Below are positions 45,144-55,472 of a stretch of DNA of 64,000 nt, piece by piece. Made by a program: the position numbers and the translations under genes. Each line of letters starts with the position of its first letter. The first letter of the stretch is position 1. Origin of the DNA: Sepioteuthis lessoniana (lineage: Eukaryota > Mollusca > Cephalopoda > Myopsida > Loliginidae). Below the pieces are notes generated by a model that worked only from the letters and a program-made list of their open reading frames with translations, was not told the origin of the DNA and did no database searches. Location of the stretch: assembly GCA_963585895.1 (NCBI GenBank), contig OY757921.1, positions 56,113,081 through 56,177,080 on the forward strand, given 5' to 3'.

Positions 45144-46800
45144 GAAGAAAGACTAAAAACGGAAGAAAAGAGAAGAAGAAAGACATTTGTGTTCATGTAC
45201 TATTCATTTATAATATAGCCGACACGTTAAAGATGTGTATCTATGTGTAGTAAAAGATTGATGAATTTTAATGTTCCCACGTGCTCGAGTCGTTCTTTGT
45301 ATCGTCTGCTACCAATTTGTTATTTCATGTTTCTTTTTCAGCTTCTATTCGCTCGCTTAAAATTGTCCTATAAATTCCTTTAAAATTCTTATACAGGAAA
45401 CCGGAGTTGTCGACTACTATAATTAATATTATTACTTCTAAATCTAGAGGTCCATATCTTCCATTGTTCTAGGGGAGGAAGAACTAGTGGCCTTGGTGGG
45501 TGTGTGTGTGTAGTGTGAAATTTGGAAACCTCTTGCCAACGGCGGTCAGTCTAGCCATGAATTAATCCCCCACATAATATGCCAGTTCCTATATGCCCGA
45601 GAAAGGACTCTGAACAAGGACTTATTCTACAAGGGATCAAGTGCCAGTCTGCCCCGGCTTCACACGTGCGAAGAATAAAGTCCCGTTTTGGGATTTTAGT
45701 TAATTTGCCGTCACACTTTGAAAAGTTGTTTGCATTTTTCATAAAACTCGAAATAATAAACAGGGTGCCGTAAGATAATTTTTTGGCAAAAACAAACACT
45801 CCAATTTTTAAAAAGTCAATCATAAATCAAAATTATAAGATTTAAATGAAATTTTCTGGACTTATTCATTAATAAATTTTTTTTTTGTTTTTTTGTTTTT
45901 GAGGGGTTTTTTTTAAATCAGTCACCATCCCCACTTTATTTAATTTTATGAAATTTCTAAGAAAAACACAGAGGAAACTTGAAATAAGTACGTCTTATTG
46001 TTTTATAAATTTAAGTCACCAGGAAATTTAAATCAGTAAGTTTTTAAAACTTACCGGTGCTACTAAAAGTATATCCTGCATAATTATAAAAGACTTTTAA
46101 CGAAAAATCGTTTATTTTGTAAAATTGTTTGTTTAAAGAAAATTGTAGACATTTATTGGTTTTGAAAAGAAAAGCATAAGCTGAAAGTTTTTTAAAGATT
46201 TACATTCATTCTTTATTTTAATAATCAATTTAATTATTTAAAACAATTTTAAAATTATATCACATTTATTTTGAAGATAAGTCTTCTAAAGATCACAAAA
46301 TAAAGTTGCAGAGAAAAAGAAAATGCATATTTGTTTTGTTCTTTTTAAGCTTCCGTGGTTTAATGAAAATTTCTCTCTACTTATGTACTTGCATAAAAAA
46401 AAAAACATGCGCAAAAAAGGGGCTTGATTTAGCAGTTTATTATTTAGGCTGTAAAATGACCATCTATTCTTATAAAGATGGACACAAAATCAGGATTCAT
46501 ATTAGCATTATACGTACATTGTAAATTGAGTCTCTATTTTAAAACCTTTTCACTAGCTTCAACTTTTAAATTTCATTTTTCTCAAAAGAAAACATTTTCT
46601 AAAATGAATGATAAGCATTTTCATGCAGAAAGAAATTTTCATACAAAACTAGATACCCTAGTAGCTCTATGAAGACAAATGTTTGGACTTTTTTAAATCA
46701 AACAAAGATAACAAATTCCATCCAAGCAATGTTGTCTATCCAGAAGATTTTTCATAATGAAAATTTTTTAAAGCAAATTGCATGTTAGTCATAGATAACA
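43810..46800. other. AT-rich DNA with a short GC-richer island
   Basis: A (CT)n run lies at about 45,105-45,139. A perfect inverted repeat occupies 44,494-44,543. The stretch 44,560-45,080 has higher GC and holds a 65-codon plus-strand frame (44,825-45,022) ending in a basic stretch (KGRRKVARTRSHIFKP). I cannot identify it and do not call it a gene. The rest has no recognised features. Confidence 0.45.
44494..44543. repeat. Perfect 23-bp inverted repeat with a 4-base loop
   Basis: The left arm 44,494-44,516 starts AAAACAGGAGAATATTTTT. The right arm 44,521-44,543 is its exact reverse complement. The loop is TTTA. Confidence 0.9.
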
Positions 46801-46809
46801 GATTTTTAT

Positions 46810-46885
46810 ATAATTTTATGAATATCAGTGACCATCTCAAAACCTGACTTTAATACGGATAATTACTCTTGTGTATTACAAATGA

Positions 46886-46922
<37 letters not shown>

Positions 46923-47319
46923 GTGGTTGAAAAGCTTAATAGGAAAGCCAAACGCTAGAATATAAAGAATTTTTGAAAAAAATGATAAAAATGAAACTGG
47001 TTAAGTCAAATTTAGAATGAAATTAAGTGAAATAAACTCCAATTATTTGCTAAGTCATTAAGACATTATAAAATATTGGTTTCGATTTCTCGATTTAATG
47101 GCAAATCAAACTTAGGGGGTTATTTAATGCCAAAATCATCCTTAGAGAAGATCAGTAATGGTATTATCTAACCCATACCTATATGAGGACAAAAGGGTTC
47201 ATGACTTTCAAAAAAATATTAGTTCGAAAGTAAATGTAATAGAAGTTCGAACTCGCTTACTACGATATCTCAGTCCTGCACATTATCACGAGACATTCCC
47301 CCATTTTAAAATAACCATA
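46810..47319 (+). repeat. Inverted duplication 2, left arm (contains a minus-strand SINE-B)
   Basis: This 510-bp segment recurs inverted at 52,318-52,832. It contains a (GAAA)n run (46,884-46,920), about 160 bp of unique-looking sequence and a minus-strand SINE-B (about 47,080-47,310). Because non-SINE sequence is shared too, this is a copied segment, not two SINE insertions. The sum of paired coordinates stays near 99,637-99,642. Confidence 0.88.
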
Positions 47320-47939
47320 GAAAATCTTCAAGAAGACGCCGATAAAACGTCTCCTGTATTCTTATCAACTTCAACTTAAAGTTAAAGACTGGATGAATCT
47401 AAACTAATGGGGAATAAGTGAATGATCACAAACTCATATGGAAAATGTTCACGCCCTGAATTTCCGGCGGAAATTATTTCCATTGCCATTTTATCGAGCG
47501 TATGTTTTACATATGTTAAATTCATAAGAAAACTTTATCTCTCAAGGTTTACGAATGTGTTATTCATATTGTAGATATTTATCAATTAATGTCATCTTTA
47601 GCATTAAAAAAATTCTTTATTATGAAGTAGACGAAATTTTATGAAATTATGATACAGTCATGTATCATATCCCGATTATCTATATAAATAAAAATGTAAA
47701 TGTTTGTTACTAACCAATAATCTCCAGTTTTATACCACTAATTGGTTTAAAATTTTCAGAGAGTATTTTATTCGAATTCAGGAGTGTTTTTATATACTTA
47801 TTATCCAAAAATATTACAATGATTAAAAAAAATATTTTTAATAAGTCGTTTTTCTCCGAGAAAATTATGATGGTAAACTTTACTTCCGTTTTCCAATAAT
47901 TTTACATGTGATTTTTTTCTGCTTCATCACTTTTCTTTC

Positions 47940-48330
47940 TTTTTTGGTTGACTTAAACAGAGACACTAAACTTTAAACCATATTTCATTGGTTCAGTAGT
48001 AAGTAAATTTTTTTTAATAAAAAAAAAAATTTGTAAACAATTCGTCAGAATTAACGAATTAACAAAATATTTTCTTATATTTTTTCAAGATTCCTTTTTT
48101 TTTTTGTTTTACTTCATCGAAAGACATCCATTAAAAAGTTTTCTTTCTTAAACCATATTTCGCCAGTTCAGTAGTAACGAATTGTTTACTAAATATTTTC
48201 TTTTCTTTTTTCAATATGCCATTTTTTCTCTTAAATTCAACGAAAGACATTTCTTATAAGTTTTCTTTCGTTAATAAACTTTAAGCCATATTTCGTTGGT
48301 TCAGTAGTAAGTAAATTTCTTTTTATTCTA
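47940..48330 (+). repeat. Three-copy internal repeat of the Helitron
   Basis: AAACCATATTTC(A/G)(T/C)(T/C)(G/A)GTTCAGTAGTAA-like words start near 47,975, 48,152 and 48,287, each followed by T-rich spacers. Internal minisatellites are common in non-autonomous Helitrons. Confidence 0.65.
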
Positions 48331-48403
48331 AAAACTTATTCTTAAATTTTTTCTTGACTATTGATATCCCATTTATTTTGTTGTTTAATAAATATTTTAT
48401 GGT

Positions 48404-48810
48404 GTGCCAATTATCATGTTGCGAAATATCAACCAGCCCAAGCTTTGTAATGGCACACGTCTTTCAGTAAAAAAATTAATGACCAACATCATAGAAGCAA
48501 AAATTTTGACAGGGCCTTTCAAAGGTGAAGATATCCTCATACCGCGAATTCCTATGATTCCAACAGATATGTCATTTCAATTTAAGAGATTGCAATTCCC
48601 AATTCGATTGGCATTTGCAATCAGGATCAACAAAGCACAGGGACAATCTTTAGAATTGTGTGGCTTATATTTACACACTGATTGCTTCTCACATGGGCAA
48701 TTATATGTTGCCTGGTCCAGAGTCGGCAATCAAGACAATCTCTTTATCAACACGGAAACTGGAACTACCAAGAATATTGTGTATTGGAAAATTAAACATA
48801 TTAGAAACTT
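48404..48810 (+). pseudogene. Helitron helicase C-terminal fragment (PIF1-like)
   Basis: The frame encodes MLRNINQPKLCNGTRLSVKK, then FKGEDILIPRIPMIPTD, LQFPIRLAFAIRINKAQGQS and FSHGQLYVAWSRVG, the last motifs of the PIF1-family helicase in the Helitron Rep/Hel protein. The usual phrase LYVACSR reads LYVAWSR and AFAITINKAQGQ reads AFAIRINKAQGQ. The start and all upstream helicase motifs are missing. The open frame continues to 48,934 through a (TA)n run, which is not part of the protein. Confidence 0.85.
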
Positions 48811-48868
48811 TCTTTTTTTTTTCCCCATCTTAACAAACAACACAGCAACACGTGTCCAGGTACAGCTA

Positions 48869-48869
<1 letters not shown>

Positions 48870-48922
<53 letters not shown>
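48870..48922. repeat. (TA)n microsatellite
   Basis: More than 50 bases of TA between the Helitron 3' end and the palindrome. Confidence 0.95.
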
Positions 48923-48926
<4 letters not shown>

Positions 48927-49080
48927 TAACTTAAATCGCGAGTCGGAAATCTCCTACTAAAGTTTCACCTTAACAGATCATCAGGAAGTCAAATCCCGAT
49001 TAGGGTCGGGATTAGACTTCCTGATGATCCGTTAAGGTGAAACTTTAGTAGATTTCCGACTCGCGATTTTAGTTAATTTT
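48923..49080. repeat. 158-bp near-perfect palindrome
   Basis: The left arm starts AAATTAACTTAAATCGCGAG and the right arm ends CTCGCGATTTTAGTTAATTTT. Arms of about 70 bp match with only a few mismatches and a 2-3 base indel (CTCCTACT against CTACT). The centre is CCCGATTAGGGTCGGG, itself a short hairpin. Confidence 0.92.
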
Positions 49081-49498
49081 ATAATTGGCTCCACTCATGT
49101 TGAGCACTCTTTTAATCGTAGCATTGCAGTGTTTACGGAGGGTTTTAGTTTTCTTTTGACCAACTGACTGTATATCTCTTGATTTTTTCAAGTTGGCCTT
49201 TTCTTTCTTTTTGTTCTATAATATTTTTTTCTTTTTCCCCCAGGCGGTGATTCGAGATATTTTTATCTCTTGTTCCTGGCGGGTTTTTTTTTTCTTTTTT
49301 TCTGGTAAACGTGAATGCTGTTAGATATTAGATTAGTAAATATATATATCCGCTTGGTGGACGAGTGGTCTGAAACACAGTCTAACGTAAAGTTGGACGG
49401 GTTTCGAGCCCGGCTTCGAGCGTCCTGCGTGTCTAGCCACACTGAAGAGTTCTGATATAACGAAACAGTCTGTCTGTGGATGACTATATATATACGTG

Positions 49499-49500
<2 letters not shown>
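49081..49500 (+). repeat. Decayed LINE-like 3' end and a tRNA-like SINE head
   Basis: 49,081-49,260 is T-rich and shares TTGAGCAC...TTTAATCG-type words with 10,100-10,140. At 49,350-49,430 TGGTGGACGAGTGGTCTG (box A-like) and GGGTTTCGAGCCCGG (box B-like) suggest a tRNA-derived head. It does not fold into a convincing functional tRNA. Confidence 0.45.
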
Positions 49501-49536
<36 letters not shown>

Positions 49537-49537
<1 letters not shown>

Positions 49538-50261
49538 GTGGTGCATTCAATAAGTTTCCAGACTTTTTTGTACAGGCATTTAGAATTGTCGTAGACTCTT
49601 GAAAATACAGTATGTTATTGATATACGTCTTATGAGATGACTGACCAATTTTCATGATTTCACGTTCAAATGAACTGCTATAGCAGGAATTCGAATACAC
49701 CCTACTAAAGCCTGATTGTCACAGCTGGGGAATTTCAAAAATGCAATGATGATCCCTTTTTTTGACAGCACTGGCATGATCTACATGCATTGGGTTCCCA
49801 GTGGACAGACAGTCAACAAGGAATGCTATGTTGATGTTTTAAGGAAGTTCAGGAAGAGATTCCGTCGGAAGAAGCTAACACTCTTCAAATCGGGTCGGTG
49901 GCATTTCCACCAAGACAATGCACCAGTCCACAATTCCATCCTTGTCACAGACTATTTGACCAAGATGGACAGCAACATAGTTCCTCAGCCTCCCTATAGT
50001 CCATACCCTGCTCCCTGTGACTGTTGGTTATTCGCCAAGATCAGAGGCTGTCGTTATGAGACAATTGAGGAGATGAAAGAGGCTGTGACGAACGTCATTA
50101 ACACGCTCACACAAGAGGACTTCCATGGGGCGTTCCAGAAGTTGTTGGAACAGTACAACAAGTGCATTGTAGCCGGAGGAGATTACTTCGAAGGAGACTA
50201 GAATTTCATCAATAAAAGTGCCCATACGAAAAAAGTCTGGAAACTTATTTAATGATCCTCG
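49537..50261 (+). mobile_element. mariner transposon copy A, internally deleted
   Basis: Terminal inverted repeats of about 28 bp (TTCAATAAGTTTCCAGAC on the left, GTCTGGAAACTTATTTAATG on the right) are flanked by TA on both sides. At 725 bp it is about half the normal length. The right flank is an R4-like LINE 3' end; the left flank is a (TA)n run. The right part (from 49,882) is nearly identical to copy B, the left part much less so. Confidence 0.9.
49716..50201 (+). pseudogene. mariner transposase, C-terminal two-thirds (copy A)
   Basis: The 161-residue frame encodes the catalytic core end of a mariner transposase: GQTVNKECYVDVLRKFRKR, then HQDNAPVHNS with the second catalytic Asp at residue 67, and PYSPYPAPCDCWLF with the third Asp at residue 102. 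The 34 residues between fit the DD34D signature. The usual YSPDLAP reads YSPYPAP. The N-terminal DNA-binding domain and the first catalytic Asp are missing through an internal deletion near 49,730, and the Met at 49,716 lies in non-coding element sequence. It cannot be active. Confidence 0.88.
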
Positions 50262-50536
50262 TACTAAGACCTTAATAGAGAACTAAGATAATTATGGATA
50301 ATGAAGGTGACGGTGATACCAATTTTAACTGGTGCACTTGGGACAATCCTCAAAGGCTTGATAAAGGGACTAGATGACTAAGAAATAAGAGGAAAAGTGG
50401 AGACCATCCAAACTACATCATTACTAAGATAGGCCAGAATACTGAGAATTGTCCTGAAGACTTGAGAAGATTTGCTGTCTCTCAAACTCTCGTGGAAAAC
50501 CATCAGCCAACGCTAGTGTGAAAAATTCTCAAAGGA

Positions 50537-50571
<35 letters not shown>

Positions 50572-51064
50572 GGTAATCATCATCATCATCGTTGTTGAAT
50601 TCAACATATGTCAGCAACATTGAGTTTTTTATCGTTACTTATTGACGTTATCGTGACTCCACCACTTTCCCATGTAGATTAATTCAATTTCTGCTAAAAA
50701 AACAAATGAAATGTTTTCAGCGTCAAGAAATAAAGTTGATGACTAAGCAATTATTTTGGCCTAATTTTTTTTTTATTATGTTTCAGTATTCGAACTGCAT
50801 GTTGTACATTGAAAAAATATCAGAAAAGGAATTGTCAGCGGTCGGAAGCGTTACTGAAAGTTTTGTTTGGTTGTGTTTTATGGCATATCAACACTTGTGG
50901 GTTATTTAATGCCAAATCCTGTTTATATATATATATATATATATAATGAACGATGAAAGTATTCGTACACCGATCAATTTTGAATATTTTCATCCATTTC
51001 TCAGAATCTAATGCCCGCATGATGCTAGTTTTTATCAAATATGTTAATAAGCACAAAAACAAAT

Positions 51065-51095
<31 letters not shown>

Positions 51096-51510
51096 ATCCT
51101 CTCAATTATAATAGTAAGAAAAGATAAAATGATCCTACAATAAACAATATCGTTTTTAATTGATTCATGCAAGTAATTTGCGTAACTATTTATTTGTGGA
51201 GCCTTGGCAGTAGAGGGCCTTTCTACCAGGTTTTATCTGCTTTGCAGGACTAAGTTTATTGCTAAGAGTCTGCGGTGTCCCAATCGGGGAATGCCGATGT
51301 TGCCATGAATTTTAATTTCAGCCACACATGTCTCTCGATTCGTGCGCGGTTCCAACGATAAAATGGCCTTATGACGCATTCTGGCTTGGTGGAAAGCTGC
51401 ATACATATCAACCAAAACCACCCCAGCACTTGTTCTGGTGACCGGAAGTTACAGTATTTGTGCTGTGATGTAGGATATTAACACTTCACCTCAGGAGGCC
51501 TACCCATCAG
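49882..51510 (+). repeat. Inverted duplication 1, left arm (1.63 kb)
   Basis: The segment contains part of mariner A, an R4-like LINE 3' end, an AT-rich stretch, a SINE-B tail and one satellite unit. The reverse complement lies at 54,988-56,650. Paired coordinates sum to 106,532 at the mariner end, 106,541 in the middle and 106,498 at the inner end, so only small indels separate them; one of about 39 bp is near 55,385-55,425. By eye the arms are about 97-98% identical. Confidence 0.95.
50262..50570 (+). pseudogene. R4-like LINE 3' end (in left arm)
   Basis: The plus strand reads MKVTVIPILTGALGTILKGL, then KVETIQTTSLL, and ends with the family's AGTGTGAAAAATTCTCAAAG and an (AAT)n tail at 50,537-50,568. 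It starts where the mariner ends, within the counterpart of the DLARELKKLW segment. It is the copied 3' end of the LINE at 55.97-58.29 kb. Confidence 0.8.
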
Positions 51511-52317
51511 GTTTTACCAACTTGCAAGACTAAGTTCCATGCTTGATGCGCCCCAATAGAGAAAGAGAGGACTAAGTTCCATGCTTGAGGTGCCCCAATA
51601 GAGAAATGCTGACGGGGTTAACAATTTTTGTTCTGGCTACGAATGGGTCTCGATTTGAGCACGGTCCCCACTCTAAAATGGCCCTGTGCTGCATTTCAGC
51701 GTGTGTGGGGGGGGGGACGTCGGATAAATGCCAGCTGAATCACCCCGGTATTCGTGCTGGATGTTCTGTCGACCGGCAGTACGCTATTCGTGCAATAATG
51801 TTGGCTATTTAACACTTCGCCTTAGGTTTTATCTGCTTGCCGGACTAAGTTTATTGCTTAGTGCCTGAGGCGCCCCATAAGAGGAATACCGACGGAGCCA
51901 AGAAGTTTTGTTTCAGCCACGCATATCTTTCGATTCGTGCGCGGCTACCACAATGAAATGGCCTTGTGCCTCATTTCGGCATGGAGGCACGTAAAATGAA
52001 TACCAGTCAAAAATATCACGGCACTCGTGCAGGGTGTTTGGACAGCCAGAAAATAGCGACATTCATGCTGGGATTTTCGCTATTTAAAACTCGACCTCGA
52101 GGTAGAGGCTTCTCCAAGGCTTTACCAGGTTTGCTGGGTTGATTTTACTGTTAGGCGTCTGAGGTGCCCCAATAGGGAAATGCCGTTAGGGCCAAGAATT
52201 TTTGTCTCAGTCGTGCATGTCTCGATTCGTGTGTGGCTCCCCTATTAAAATGACTTTTTGTTAAATCTTACCAGTAGAAAGTTTGATAAATAACCAGCCA
52301 AGAACATCATGGCATTT
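51195..52317 (+). repeat. Satellite-like tandem array, unit about 290 bp
   Basis: Four units begin with AGGTTTTA(T/C)C(T/A)..CTTGC..GGACTAAGTT-like words near 51,223, 51,503, 51,821 and 52,115. Each then shows TGAGG(C/T)GCCCCA(A/T)A, a CAGCCACGCAT(G/A)TCT and CGATTCGTGCGCGG stretch and AATGGCC(T/C)(T/C)GTGC. Copies differ by roughly 15-25% and by indels. A fifth partial unit lies at 52,848-52,985 beyond inverted duplication 2. Confidence 0.8.
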
Positions 52318-52832
52318 TATGGTTATTTTAAAATGGGGGAATGTCTCGTGATAATGTGCAGGACTGAAATATCGTAGTAAGCGAGTTCGAACTTCTATTA
52401 CATTTACTTTCGAACTAATATTTTTTTGAAAGTCATGAACCCTTTTGTACTCCACTAGGTATGGGTTAGATAATACCATTACTGATCTTCTCTAAGGATG
52501 ACTTTGGCATTAAATAACCCCCTAAGTTTGATTTGCCATTAAATCGAGAAATCGAAACCAATATTTTATAATGTCTTAATGACTTAGCAAATAATTGGAG
52601 TTTATTTCACTTAATTTCATTCTAAATTTGACTTAACCAGTTTCATTTTTATCATTTTTTTCAAAAATTCTTTATATTCTAGCGTTTGGCTTTCCTATTA
52701 AGCTTTTCAACCACATCTTTCTTTCTTTCTTTTTCTTTCTTTCTTTCTTTCTTTCTTTTTTTTGTAATACACAAGATCAATTATCCGTATTAAGGTCGGG
52801 TTTTGAGATGATCACTGATATTCATAAAATTA
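52318..52832 (-). repeat. Inverted duplication 2, right arm, inside the satellite
   Basis: Reverse complement of 46,810-47,319, including a SINE-B that is plus-oriented here (about 52,325-52,560) and a (TTTC)n run. The satellite text stops at 52,317 (AACATCATGGCATTT) and resumes at about 52,848 (GCGTCTGAGGCGCC), so this segment was placed in the array. Confidence 0.88.
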
Positions 52833-52847
52833 TTATATTAATTTCTC

Positions 52848-52985
52848 AGCGTCTGAGGCGCCTCATAAGTGGAAAGCCGACGGACAGGGAATTTTTGCCG
52901 CGCATGGGTCTTACCTTGTGCAGGGCCCCTCTTTAAAATGGCCTTGTACGTCGGGTACATACAAGCAAAGAACATAACGAGGTGA
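52848..52985 (+). repeat. Partial satellite unit
   Basis: GCGTCTGAGGCGCCTCATAA, GCCGACGG and AAAATGGCCTTGTACGTC align to the middle of the units at 51.2-52.3 kb. Confidence 0.7.
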
Positions 52986-52999
52986 ATTGAATGTCATCA

Positions 53000-54230
53000 T
53001 TGGTATTCTTACGGGAACAACAAGATGGGGAAGACAAATAGCTTAGTGTTGATTTGAAACGGAGAATTATTAACTTCCACAATCGGAAATTAGATACAGC
53101 ACATTTTAAGCTGGTTAGCTATCCCAAGATCTATGGTACAGTTCGCTATAAAGAAGTTCGGTACGACATAGAATTTGCCTGGGTGTGGAAGAAAAGCCAA
53201 ATTGTCACTAAGAACTGCACGAAAACAGTGTCACGAGGTGAATATAAACCAGGGTGTTGTTTTGAAAGACATCGCCAAAAGTTTGGATATGATGGGTATC
53301 AGCGTAAGTACTCGTACAATGCAACGTTGTTTAAATAGAGATGGGTTGTATGGAAACCATCCACGACGAACCCTTATTCACAAACTATGTCACATTATTA
53401 CTCGATTTAATTTTGTCAAAACGTTCTTGGGAACAAGTACGATGGAGTGATGAAACACAAATTGAGCTTTTTGGACATAATGATTTACGGAAGATTTGGC
53501 GCAAGAAAGCTAGGGCTTTCCTACCAAAGAAAACACGGCCAACATTAAAACATGTTGATATTTTGGGGTTGTTTCAGCTTAAGAGGGGCAGGAAAATTAA
53601 TTGCAGTAAGAGAAATTATGAAATCTGAAGACTATATCAAAATTCGGGATGAAAATTTACAATTATAGCGCAAAATCTTGATCAATGTCGGCGATTTACT
53701 TTCCGGCAAAATAATGATCCTAGTGACTGCTTCGCTTCAGAAAAAGAAGCTAAAACTTCTGCCATGGCTTTCAATGAGTACTGACTTGAATCCTAATGAA
53801 AATCTACGGCAAGAATCGAAAGTTTTAATAAAACGTCAGTCACCAAAAAACTTTCAGGAATTTGAACGTGTAACCATTGAAGAATAGAAGTAAATCCCAG
53901 AAAAGACTCGTTAAAATCTCACCAAAACCTTTAGAAAACTATTGCAGCAAGTTATAAAGAGAAGGCATGCTACTGACTATTAATATTGTGAAAATCGTTC
54001 AATGTTTTTAATTTTTTATCCTGGGTAAATAATTTTGTCTTTTCCTCATTGTTTATTTTTCTTCTCATATTTAGTAAATTTAACCAATCCTTCACAAAAT
54101 TGAGTTTTATCTTCCGTTTTTGTACTTAATAACATACAAAAATCTAGCATCATACGAGTATTAGATCCTTAGAAATGGGTCAAAATATTCAAAATTCATG
54201 GGTGTACTAATAATTTCGTCGTTGACTGCA
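53000..54230 (+). pseudogene. Tc1-like transposase, broken
   Basis: The reading frame starts near an ATG at about 53,026 (MGKTNSL) and continues in several frames. An HTH segment has KDIAKSLDMMGISVSTRT and QRCLNRDGLYG (53,240-53,350). The first catalytic region reads VRWSDETQIELFG near 53,430. The second, normally QDND, reads QNNDPS near 53,707, a D-to-N change. The third reads DLNPNENL near 53,788 with the Glu retained. At least three frame breaks separate them. A possible right end (GGGTGTACTAATAATTTCG) is near 54,200; I saw no clear matching left inverted repeat. Confidence 0.75.
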
Positions 54231-54234
54231 TGTA

Positions 54235-54640
54235 TACGACTTGTAAACGATTAGTTTATAGGTAATATTATTCTTAACGAGCTGGAGTTCATTTGTTAGC
54301 TCACAGTTAAATGGCCTCAAGTATTGCTATCTAATACTAATAATTCTATTCAATTATAATAAATCCAATATGGCTATCTCAGCGCAGTTGACCTTCAGTC
54401 ACAGTTTTTTTAGCACCTTTAAGATAAAATAGGGTTGGGTACTTGCTTGCCACAAGAGCATTTTGAAGAATACGGTCGAAAATCATATAGGTACTAGGGT
54501 TTGACATGACCAACCGGTTGATCGGACCGAGCCTCTTCGACTTTGGGTCTAGCCCATTAAGGACTAAAGTGGAGTGTTTCAACCCTTTACTGAGGAACGG
54601 CGTATCTTACAGCTCCATTCAATAGGGCGGATTTCTGATA
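54235..54640. repeat. AT-rich DNA with repeat F
   Basis: ATAAAATAGGGTTGGGTACT at 54,425 and the next 170 bp (GTCTAGCCCATTAAGGACTA) match 31,636-31,800. A TTTCAAGTATT-like motif at 54,315 resembles 14,960-15,180. Confidence 0.55.
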
Positions 54641-54867
54641 GAATACGACTATTATATGTATAACACTCATGCATTACTAATGATTTTATTATCAAAAAAT
54701 ATCAGTAACCAGGAATTAATGCAATTATTACTGGTAGAATATGAATATAAAAAGATAAGAAAATTTTAAAACATTAAATTTCCGTTGGAAGCGTTGTGTT
54801 TCAAATTTCTGTGATATGATTAGCATTCCAAAATTTAAAAAAATCTATCCATCTATCAATGAGTTGA

Positions 54868-54937
54868 GTTTTAAAACATTTTATTTCCGAACATATCTAT
54901 CTATCTATCTATGTTCGGAAATAAAATCTTTTAAAAC
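54868..54937. repeat. 27-bp inverted repeat around an (ATCT)n loop
   Basis: Arms 54,868-54,894 (ending TATTTCCGAACAT) and 54,911-54,937 (starting ATGTTCGGAAATA) match with one mismatch. The 16-base loop is ATCT repeats. Confidence 0.88.
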
Positions 54938-54987
54938 TTTCACATCATTTTCATTTCATTTAATAACTCACACGCTCTGATGAAGGT

Positions 54988-55441
54988 CTGATGGGTAGGC
55001 CTCCTGAGGTGAAGTGTTAATATCCTACATCACAGCACAAATACTGTAACTTCCGGTCACCAGAACAAGTGCTGGGGTGGTTTTGGTTGATATGTATGCA
55101 GCTTTCCACCAAGCCAGAATGCGTCATAAGGCCATTTTATCGCTGGAACCGCGCACGAATCGAGAGACATGTGTGGCTGAAATTAAAATTCATGGCAACA
55201 TCGGCATTCCCCGATTGGGACACCGCAGACTCTTAGCAATAAACTTAGTCCTGCAAAGCAGATAAAACCTGGTAGAAAGGCCCTCTACTGCCAAGGCTCC
55301 ACAAATAAATAGTTACGCAAATTACTTGCATGAATCAATTAAAAACGATATTGTTTATTGTAGGATCATTTTATCTTTTCTTACTTTGCATAATTCGCCT
55401 GTCAAATTTATTATATTTAAAACTATTACAATTGAGAGGAT

Positions 55442-55472
<31 letters not shown>

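Larger units (their letters stand above)
47679..48869 (+). mobile_element. Helitron, internally deleted, with helicase end
   Basis: The 5' end reads TCTATATAAATAAAAATG, typical of invertebrate Helitrons, with A just before it. The 3' end reads GGTACAGCTAG followed by T. Helitrons are rolling-circle elements that insert between A and T and end in CTRR. At 1.19 kb it is far shorter than an autonomous copy. It lacks the Rep domain and carries a minisatellite-like triplet near its 5' side. Confidence 0.85.

Noticed and set aside
47158-47379. 73-codon frame repeated at 52,261-52,479
   Set aside because: Both are translations of a SINE-B in a duplicated segment, not a gene family.
49350-49430. Possible functional tRNA gene
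   Set aside because: Box A-like and box B-like words are present but stems do not pair convincingly; more likely a SINE head.
49716-50201. Loss of a catalytic Asp in mariner (YSPD read as YSPY)
   Set aside because: Counting 34 residues from HQD places the third catalytic Asp in PAPCD, which is intact; the SPY change is in a conserved but non-catalytic position.
50706-50909. 67-codon frame repeated exactly at 55,632-55,835
   Set aside because: Also within the inverted arms; it runs through AT-rich sequence and a SINE tail and shows no known domain.
51233-51421. 62-codon frame repeated exactly at 55,077-55,265
   Set aside because: It is antisense to a satellite unit and is duplicated because it lies in the inverted arms; conservation here reflects recent copying.
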